Of a stretch of DNA of 64,000 nucleotides, positions 56,561 to 64,000 are shown in pieces (positions within the stretch are counted from its first letter, which is position 1; every line of letters begins with the position of its first letter). Origin of the DNA: Achatina immaculata (Eukaryota > Mollusca > Gastropoda > Stylommatophora > Achatinidae); assembly GCA_009760885.1 (NCBI GenBank), contig CM019691.1, positions 29,930,314 through 29,994,313 on the forward strand, read 5' to 3'. The notes under the pieces are model-generated. The model was given only the letters and a program-made list of their open reading frames with translations. It made no database searches and had not been told where the DNA came from. A program made the position numbers and the translations under genes.

Positions 56561-57299
56561 ACATGTTCTGGATGTACGGCAGTGATTTTCTGTTACTAAA
56601 GTTCACATTCACTACGGCTGTTGGTTTCAGCAGTTTTCTTCTGTTTTTACATTATCCGAAACTTTTGTAGCTGGTTTTAATCAGCTTGTTGGCTGTATCA
56701 GCTTATAACAACTTGTTACGTAAGTTAATGTCAACAAACTTATTGGATAGTTGTAGCTACAGCAGTTTGATTGTGAAATGTATATCTTGGCTGTACATTG
56801 GCTCAAATTAATTACGGCATTTAATTTCTTGCGTTATCTGACACGAGAGATATAAAAATCACATCCTACAGCTTTGTGTGTTTTTCATAGTGTCCTGTAA
56901 CTAAGCTTAGACAGTCCCATTCGTTAAAAGCCGACATACGAAATACGCATTTAGTAAACTTGCTTAGAAGCGCAGTGTTGCGGCTCACTAGGAGGATTTT
57001 GTCCAGTCAAGATATAACGAGGATATCATAGAGAGGTCATGACAGTCATGTTTACAACAGGGTAAAAGAACGAAAAATAGTTCGAAGCAATAGCAGTATA
57101 TCTGGCGTAAAGTGTACTTTCTGTGTTGGAACGGTTTTATAAGCAAGTATCGGTTATGACAGACACTCAACACAGTCGGTGAAATCTCGACTAGATCGCG
57201 TGATTATATATCACAGGCCAGAAGTAGATTCGTTTATAATGTTCGATGCGTGTATTGGGTCACAGTAGTCCCATGATACGTCCCATGTATGGAGCGAAG
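56561..57299. other. No gene seen
   Basis: AT-rich sequence downstream of the CpG-rich block, with no protein-like frame. Confidence 0.5.
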
Positions 57300-57640
57300 A
57301 CGCTGTCCGATCTGTCTGTTAACGATCCATAGCTGATATGTTGCTATCAGGGTTGGCGAACCATTCCTGACCAAGACCTTACCCCACCTCTCTGTTGGTA
57401 CCCCCAGTAACAGGCCTAGCCTGGCTAACGGGATAGCCATGGTCCCCATGGCGGTGGAGTCTGTTAAAGAAGTATTGCTTAACCACTTTTTAGCTAATCT
57501 CAGGGACTGAAAAAAAAGCTCCCATGACCCCCCCCACCTTTCCCAAGCTGACACGATGCTGTTGCTCAACATCTTCACAGCATCGGCTGCAAAAAAAAAG
57601 CACCAGCTCGAGGTTTCAGAGAGATTGAAGAAGAAGAAAT
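57300..57640 (+). repeat. Unclassified dispersed repeat D, copy 3
   Basis: Shares CAGGCCTAGCCTGGCTAACG, CCATGGCGGTGGAGTCTG and CTTCACAGCATCGGCTGCAA with the other two copies. It ends in GAAGAAGAAGAAAT, a retroposon-like trinucleotide tail. Confidence 0.8.
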
Positions 57641-57764
57641 ATAAAAACATATAAAATGTGTTAGTTAATGACCTGATTTGAACTTCCATATCGGAAGTTG
57701 AGCCAGATGCTGCGATAAGAGAAAATGATAAACTCTGCTTTGAAACTTTGTACTTTAACTAACT

Positions 57765-58590
57765 ATATGTGAAGTATAGAATACATATAGTTTCCAAGCA
57801 TGGGAGCACAATATGTTAAGTATAGAATACATGTAGTTTCCAAACCTGGGAGCACAATATGTCAAGTATAGAATACATGTAGTTTCCAAGCATGGGAGCA
57901 CTATATGTTAAGTAAAGAATACACGTAGTTTCCAAGCATGGGAGCACTATATGTTAAGTAAACAATACACGTAGTTTCCAAGCATGGGAGCACTATGTGT
58001 TAAGTAAACAATACACGTAGTTTCCAAGCATGGGAGCATTATATGTTAAATAAAGAATACATGTAGTTTCCAAGCATGGGAGCACTATATGTTAAGTAAA
58101 CAATACACGTTAATTTCCAAGCATGGGAGCACTATATGTTAAATAAAGAATACATGTAGTTTCCAAGCATGGGAGCACTATATGTTAAGTAAACAATACA
58201 CGTAGTTTCCAAGCATGGGAGCACTATATGTTAAATAAAGAATACACGTAGTTTCCAAGCATGGGAGCACTATATGTTAATAAAGAATACATGTAGTTTC
58301 CAAGCATGGGAGCACTATATGTTAAGTAAACAATACACGTAGTTTCCAAGCATGGGAGCACTATATGTTAAATAAAGAATACACGTAGTTTCCAAGCATG
58401 GGAGCACTATATGTTAAATAAAGAATACATGTAGTTTCCAAGCATGGGAGCACTACATGTTAAGTAAACAATACACGTAGTTTCCAAGCATGGGAGCACT
58501 ATATGTTAAGTAAACAATACACGTAGTTTCCAATCATGGGAACACTATATGTTAAGTAAACAATACACGTAGTTTCCAAGCATGGGAGCA
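57765..58590. repeat. 46-bp minisatellite, about 18 copies
   Basis: Unit: GTAGTTTCCAAGCATGGGAG, CACTATATGTTAAGTAAACA, ATACAC. Two main unit types (AAGTAAACAATACACG and AAATAAAGAATACATG) are interspersed. Confidence 0.97.
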
Positions 58591-59053
58591 GTATTTCTCA
58601 CGTTTGTTTGTTATGAAGGAAAAGTTCGTAAATATTTCAAATCCAGTGGTTCTTCTTCTTCGTATTCGGCACCTCCCCCCCCCTTTCCAAAACGAATCCA
58701 GTGGTTTACCTGCTGTGTTTAATGAGTTAAGGTACATGTCATCAATTCTCATCTCCTCCATCTGATGGGGAAGGAGAGCTCGCACGTCAGTCTCTCTGAT
58801 TTCTTCGGGCTGTTACTTTGCGGAATTTTCTCTGAAAGGTTTGTCTACGTGTGGCCCTCCTTTCCCCCTTATTGGCCCGGATCATAGCTTGTCTTGGCTG
58901 TTCATTCTTCTTTCATTATACATAAATACAACAGTTCTGTTTCATTTGGTTAATCCAAAAGGCTACATCATTGATTCTTCTATTTTCGTAGTCTTGTCAG
59001 AGCATCCCAGTATTTCTGTTACAGTTTTTCCCATCTATTCTTCTCATAATGGA
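58591..59053. other. No gene seen
   Basis: No recognisable feature. Confidence 0.5.
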
Positions 59054-59067
59054 CAAATAGTTCTTAA

Positions 59068-59338
59068 AAAGTAAAAGTAAAGATAGTCCCATAGCAAATG
59101 CCGTAGGGGGTGAAGCGTTAGAGACCTCATTATGCTGGGTCATCAGCGTATGAGGTAGGGTGACCAGTTCCTTTCCTCGCTGCCTTTACTTCCCAGATTT
59201 TCTCTGGTACCCATTTTACGAGGCTGGGTCGACCTCGGGGCCGTATTGGTCGGAAAAAAAATCCCGCTCAGCTGGGGATTCGAACCCTCGACCATTTGGT
59301 TGCTAGACGAGTGCTCTAACCACTACGCTAGCCGGCCC
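59068..59338 (-). mobile_element. SINE family A, full length with 14-bp TSD
   Basis: Reverse-strand sister of 42501-42774, nearly identical through head (box B GGTTCGAATCCCC), middle domain and tail. Flanked by perfect direct repeats CAAATAGTTCTTAA (59054-59067 and 59339-59352). The high similarity suggests fairly recent activity of the family. Confidence 0.95.
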
Positions 59339-59526
59339 CAAATAGTTCTTAACATATGCTTAATTTAGAAACTCAATTTTAAATTCTTAAACACTACGTT
59401 GCCTGTTATTTGCTAAGTTTGCTTTCCAATTACTTGTTTGAATTCTATCTGCATATTGCCCCCCGCAGATATTGGGCTTTCAGAGTTGTTGAACTTTGTG
59501 TCCGATTGAAGGTTTTCATTGCTGGC

Positions 59527-59600
59527 TGATGAATGCCACTTTTCGTGTCCTCCTATGTGAATGCCACTTTTCATGTCCTCCTATGTGAATGCCACTTACG
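59527..59600. repeat. Short 30-bp direct repeat
   Basis: About 2.4 copies of GTGAATGCCACTTTTCATGT followed by CCTCCTAT. Confidence 0.9.
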
Positions 59601-60685
59601 TCAGTTGACTCTCTGGTACAGAGTAAACACCTTAAGTGCGCAGAATATACCTGGTCGCGTAACATTTTATCAGCGCCTCCCTGTATGTTATTGAAAACAG
59701 GAACTTTATTTAGTTTCAGACTTTTGACAACCCAAGACCGTTTTCTAGGTTCAGACAGACGGCACTCCCGAGAAACACTACTCCGAAAGTGTTAGGTCAG
59801 GGCGACTGACTCTCTCTTCCACCCTCACTCCCTCCTCTTCTCCCTTCCCGCTTCATTAAACTCGCGAAGTACAAGCTTGTTCTAGACATGCTAGTCAGAT
59901 CAATGTGTTGGGGGGGTTTAAAATAGCAGTCTGTCGGCTTTCAGCAGTAGAAACATGCTAGCTAGATGATAAAGTACGTTAGCTTGTGTCTGACCAGGAG
60001 TAACGACATGTCGGCTAAGCTTGATTGATTTACAGACAAAACTAGTTCACAAATGTAATGTCGTATCGCCTCTTCCCCCCCCCCCCCCCATTTTACTTCG
60101 TAGCCACGTTTTGCCTTACTTTTCATACGTGGCAAAAATTTATTTTGCTGCACAGCTGCTGTCGCGTTGCCGGATACTGATGGATGAGTTTGCCGGAGGA
60201 TCTCATTAATTTCATAGACTGCTGTAACAAACCAGCGACAATCGTTGCAATTTGCATCGACAAAACGGTGAACGCGTTATCTTCGGCCTTGCTGTTTGTG
60301 ACTGGCGGATGTGTCCTCCCACCACCCCCCAGCAAGGCGTGCGCGCTCATGTGCGTGTGCGTGTGTTGCAAGATTTGGTTTGTTTTTGCTCTTTCTGACG
60401 ACAAACCCGGAGCTAAGATAACAGCGGAGGACTGAGGGCAACAAAAATTATGATGATAGCGCAGTTAGCGTACGAGTTGCTACACTTCTAAGGGGCTTTT
60501 ATCTCATGTGTGAACAATTGTAACTGAGATGGGGGAGTGGTGCAGCTCTGCTCTTTGCGGATAACCACAGTATGAACAGCCCAGCCCGTGATCCATCATG
60601 GGACGAGGGAGAAAGTGTGGAGGAGAATACCATGTCCCGTTCTTAAGCAAAACTAAGGAGGGTAAGGAGTTTATGCTCGTTTTTC
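59601..60685. other. No gene seen
   Basis: C run at about 60076-60089. A plus-strand frame of 83 codons (60184-60435) has no recognisable domain and a low-complexity Cys/Val stretch, so it is not called. Confidence 0.45.
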
Positions 60686-60974
60686 TTTTACTTTCTGTCT
60701 CTCTGTCTGTCTGTCTGAATCAGCGTGTCCCCACGTATGCCTGTCTGCTTGCCTGTCAGTCACTTTGTCTGGCTGCAAGCTTTCCTACTTGTCATCATTT
60801 TATCTGTCCATCTGTCGGTCTGATTAACTGTCATCAGTTTATCTGTCCGTTTCTGCGATTGTCTGTCTGCCCACCTGCCATATATTTGTTTATCGATCTA
60901 TCTCTTCCTGCGTGTAATATATCTGCCCATCTGTCTGCCTTCTATATATTTATGTACCCGCCCGTCTGCATACT
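60686..60974. repeat. CTGT-rich degenerate repeat
   Basis: CTGTCTGTCTGTCTG core (about 60697-60718) followed by decaying CTGTCTGCC-type motifs that grade into the next array. Confidence 0.7.
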
Positions 60975-61812
60975 TTGCATGTATTTTATGTATCATTCCG
61001 TCTGCCTGCCTTCCATGTAGTTATGCATCATTCCGTCTGCCCACCTTCCATGTATTTATGCATCATTCCGTCTGCCTACCTTCCATGTATTTATGCATCA
61101 ATCTGTCTGCCTACCTTCCATGTATTTATGCATCATTCCGTCTACCTACCTTCCATGTATTTATGCATCAATCCGTCTGCCTACCTTCCATGTATTTATG
61201 TATCAATCCGTCTGCCTACCTTCCATGTATTTATGCTTCAGCCTGTCTGCCTACCTTCCATGTATTTATGCATCATTCCGTCTGCCTACCTTCCATGTAT
61301 TTATGCATCATTCCGTCTGCCTACCTATCATATATTTATGCATCATTCCGTCTGCCTACCTTCCATGTATTTATGCATCATTCCATCTGCCTACCTTCCA
61401 TGTATTTATGCATCATTCCGTCTGCCTACCTTCCATGTATTTATGCATCATTCCGTCTGCCTACCTTCCATGTATTTATGCATCATTCCGTCTGCCTACC
61501 TTCCATGTATTTATGCATCAATCCATCTGCCTACCTTCCATGTATTTATGCATTATTCTGTCTGCCTACCTTCCATGTATTTATGCATCATTCCATCTAC
61601 CTACCTTCCATGTATTTATGCATCATTCCGTCTGCCTACCTTCCATGTATTTATGTATCAATCCGTCTGCCTACCTTCCATGTATTTATGCTTCAGCCTG
61701 TCTGCCTACCTTCCATGTATTTATGCATCATTACGTCTGCCTACCTTCAATGTATTTATGCATCATTCCGTCTGCCTACCTATCATGTATTTATGCATCA
61801 TTCCGTTTGCCT
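60975..61812. repeat. 35-bp minisatellite, about 24 copies
   Basis: Unit: CTTCCATGTATTTATGCATC then ATTCCGTCTGCCTAC. All three plus frames are open for long distances because the unit lacks stops; these are not genes. The array is cut at its right end by the mariner insertion at the TA of 61812-61813. Confidence 0.97.
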
Positions 61813-61918
61813 ACCTGGGCGTTCAGAAAGTAATGCACCACATTGTTATTTTCGGGAGCTGTTTAAAAGCATGAAATGTATACACAATATACATGGATAT
61901 GTCATGTAAACATCGGTA

Positions 61919-64000
61919 TTATTCAACATAATCCCCATCAACTTGTACGGCCTTACGCCAGCGCGAAACAAGTGCATGTATTCCTAGCCCATACAAGATT
62001 TTCTTTTGATTATGTAGCCATTTCTTCGCTGCACGAATCACTCCTTCGTCATCTTCAAATCTTACCCCTCGGAATGCATCTTTAAATGGAGCAAATAGAT
62101 GGAAATTAGTGGGTGCCAAATCGGGACTATAGGGTGGATGGGGTAGTACAGTCCAGCCCAGTTTGGTGATTGCTTCTTGTGTTGCCAGACTTGTGTGAGT
62201 GTGCTCATTGTCGTGAAGGAGAAGCAGGTCTGCGAAAACCATGAGTTTTTTCAGTGTCTTAATGTAAGCTTGCGAATTGATTATCTCTCCTCTTGGCATA
62301 ACATCTACAAGAATCACACCTTCAGTCGCTGTTGGCGAGATCTTCAGCTGCCGTGCGTGGAGCGGTGCTCCTCCCGGTCAATGAAGAAATTTGCAAATGA
62401 GGTTGCCGCGAAGCATCACTGCGGAAAAGGTGGTAGAAAGGATAAAGCGAAGCAAACAGTCAAATCACGGCACCTCTGGACTGGAGGTCGGCCACGTCCT
62501 GAGTGCAGTCATATCGGGTGAAATGCATGAACCGGCTTGTCCCAGAGGTTAAGTCACTGCTGGCTTGACTCTTCAAATGCCGCGCGTGGAGTGAAGCTCC
62601 TCCCGGTTAAGGAAGTAAATGCGGAAAAGAAATAAAGGTTGCTGTGCGGCGCCGATGGGAAAAGGTGGTGGAAAGTGAAGTTTAACCGGTATGTCCAGTA
62701 ATATCGCTACGAGAGATATACCACGGCACCTGTGCTCTAGAGGCCGGCCACGTCCGAAATACACCTACACTGGTGAAATATGCCTAAACCGGCACACACC
62801 AGGGGTGGAACTCGATGGCTAGACATGTCATGCCACCTCCGCTCTAGAGGTCGGTAACGCCTGATAAACACCCATACTGGTGAGTTTTGCCTAAACCGGC
62901 TCATACCAGGGGTGAATCTTGAAGGCTATGCATGTCACAGTACCTCTGCCCTAGAAGTCGGTCCCGTCCCAAACACGCCCATACTGGGATAATGCCTAAA
63001 CCGGCTCAACCCAGGGGTAGAAGTCACTAGTGGCGAGGATTCGTCCTCCTGGACAAAAGCTCCATCCTGGTCACAACTAGGAAGGGTAGCGGCCACGACC
63101 GCAGAATGCTGAAGTCGGAGACACTGGACCAGGGAAGTCTAGATAGGCAACCACCTCTCACCCGGCGGGGATGTTTGCGTATCCTAATCACGCTGAGGTA
63201 TTCCGGTGAGAAAGTCCAACCCTGGACTGGATGGGCAACCACCTCTCACCCGGTGGTGATACACGTCGAGGTTTTCCGGTGAGAAAGTCCAACTCTGGCC
63301 TGGGTGGGCTACCGCCTCTCACCCAGCGGGGATGCACTGATATCCTAAACACATCGAGGTCTTCCGGTGAGAAAGTCCAACCCTAGACTAAACTGGTGCA
63401 ATGAAAACCACGGTGTCACGCAATCCCGCTTCCGAGACCCACCAAGAATACAGGCTAAAGCACTGTGATACTCTGAACCCCTTGTGGTCCTTTCGTGGAT
63501 CTCGTGCGGCCTATTTTGGGCCACACAGGGGACCACGGGACCTAAAGAGGACCACAGGCGTTAATTCAGTAGGTTCACAGTGCGGTTTTTGGTGGTAGAA
63601 GTGAACGAAGAAGAAGAAGACACCTTCAGTGTCCCAAAAGACAGTGATCATGACCATTCCAGCTGAAGGAGTTGTCATGAATTTGTTTCTTTGTAATGAT
63701 TGCGGATGATGCAACTCCATTGACTGTCTTTTTGTCTCAGGTTCAAAATGATCTGCCCACGGTTTCGTCACCTGTTACTATCTTAGCCAAAGCGTTCTCT
63801 CACTCAGCATTGAAACGCTCCAACAGTTCGGAAGAAATTGCTGTCCTTTGCAATCGATGGTCATTTGTGAGACTTCGAGGAACCCATCTTGCGCAGACCT
63901 TAGAAAATCCGAGAGCTTTTATAACTGCATTTGCACTACCATTGCTGACTGACAGCTTTAAGGCCAACTGTTACATACGCCTATCAGTAAGAATAATGCC
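61919..64000 (-). pseudogene. Mariner transposase, disrupted by insertion
   Basis: DD34D transposase similar to the mariner family represented in SETMAR. The N-proximal block (64000-63631) has ARWVPRSLTNDHRLQRTAIS, a stop after LLERFNAE, the first Asp in IVTGDET, FEPETKRQS and VMITVFWDTEGV. After the retroposon the chain resumes at ILVDVMPRGE (62317) and continues with LLLHDNEHTHTS (second Asp), LGWTVLPHPPYSPDLAPTNF and a GDYVE C-terminus ending at 61919-61921. Where the third catalytic Asp is expected (APSD), this copy has APTN, so it is dead even without the insertion. Another stop lies near the right edge. The N-terminus is outside the window. Confidence 0.9.
62327..63619 (+). mobile_element. 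1.29-kb GC-rich non-coding retroposon with 11-bp TSD
   Basis: The insertion lies exactly between identical ACACCTTCAGT copies (62316-62326 and 63620-63630), inside a mariner codon run, and ends in (GAA)n, the mark of target-primed reverse transcription. No open frame is protein-like. Internal structure: two diverged copies of a CTTC-TGCCGYGCGTGGAGYG module (62340 and 62573); three to four copies of a roughly 110-bp module (CACCTCTGCYCTAGAGGTCG, TGCCTAAACCGGCTC, CCAGGGGT; about 62710-63020); three copies of an 80-90-bp module (CCACCTCTCACCCGG, TTCCGGTGAGAAAGTCCAAC; about 63145-63385); then a unique end with an inverted repeat (GTGGTCC ... GGACCAC, about 63484-63540). Class unknown: possibly LINE-derived and non-autonomous. 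Confidence 0.85.

Larger units (their letters stand above)
61814..64000 (-). mobile_element. Mariner transposon split by a retroposon, open at right edge
   Basis: The 3' terminus CCTGGGCGTTCAGAAAGTAA follows TA at 61812-61813. Transposase coding runs leftward on the minus strand in two blocks, 61919-62326 and 63631-64000. The nested retroposon at 62327-63619 lies between them. The 5' third of the element lies beyond the window. It inserted into the 35-bp satellite. Confidence 0.92.

Noticed and set aside
60184..60435. 83-codon frame with a plausible start
   Set aside because: No domain, a low-complexity Cys/Val stretch, and GT/GC repeat content.
60975..61909. Three plus-strand frames of 246-299 codons, cysteine-rich
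   Set aside because: All three frames of a 35-bp repeat are open; none can be preferred as coding.

Overview
The window is 64 kb of repeat-rich, AT-leaning nuclear DNA from a eukaryote, most likely an invertebrate. It has no operons or bacterial-style coding density. It does carry BovB-like RTE LINE reverse transcriptase, CR1/jockey-like LINE ends, Tc1, mariner and hAT transposons, tRNA-headed SINEs and many long minisatellites. This mix is common in molluscs and other lophotrochozoans, but a mollusc origin is inference only. I find no complete host gene, no rRNA and no functional tRNA gene. The region is probably intergenic or deep intronic. The only host-type hints are a GC-rich short reading frame on the minus strand (6751-6951) and a CpG-rich block with a TATA box and GC box (about 56090-56560).

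Layout: 1-1182 is the 3' end of an RTE LINE. 1738-3299 is a decayed hAT element. 3301-6700 holds tandem repeats, a hAT-like MITE and a 38-bp-arm palindrome. 7462-8984 is a Tc1 transposon with perfect 30-bp inverted repeats, followed by a 39-bp satellite. 10.4-11.1 kb is a CR1/jockey-like LINE end. 12711-14257 is a second Tc1 family, whose sister copy lies at 49314-50743. 15-22 kb is mostly featureless apart from SINE pieces and RTE ends. 22.6-23.7 kb is a 1.1-kb polypyrimidine tract and 25.9-27.1 kb a 25/28-bp array. 28-36 kb mixes SINEs, hAT-like MITEs, RTE ends and simple repeats. 37-42 kb holds three more arrays or low-complexity tracts. 42.5 kb is a full-length SINE. 43.1-44.4 kb is a dead mariner and 44.6-50.9 kb a dense pile of LINE, SINE, hAT and Tc1 insertions. 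51-61.8 kb contains further arrays, SINEs and an unclassified 300-bp dispersed repeat. From 61814 to the end is a mariner split by a 1.29-kb GC-rich retroposon.

The elements interact through nesting. Several insertions can be ordered from target-site duplications (TSDs): retroposon into mariner into satellite (61.8-64 kb), RTE into the tRNA head of a SINE (46.0-46.6 kb), and probably Tc1 into a LINE end (49.2-50.9 kb). Two retroposon loci (29.2 and 46.0 kb) and an RTE pair (24.4-24.7 kb) have head-to-head inverted structure. All transposase and reverse transcriptase reading frames seen are damaged or incomplete. Most long open frames in the window are by-products of tandem repeats.
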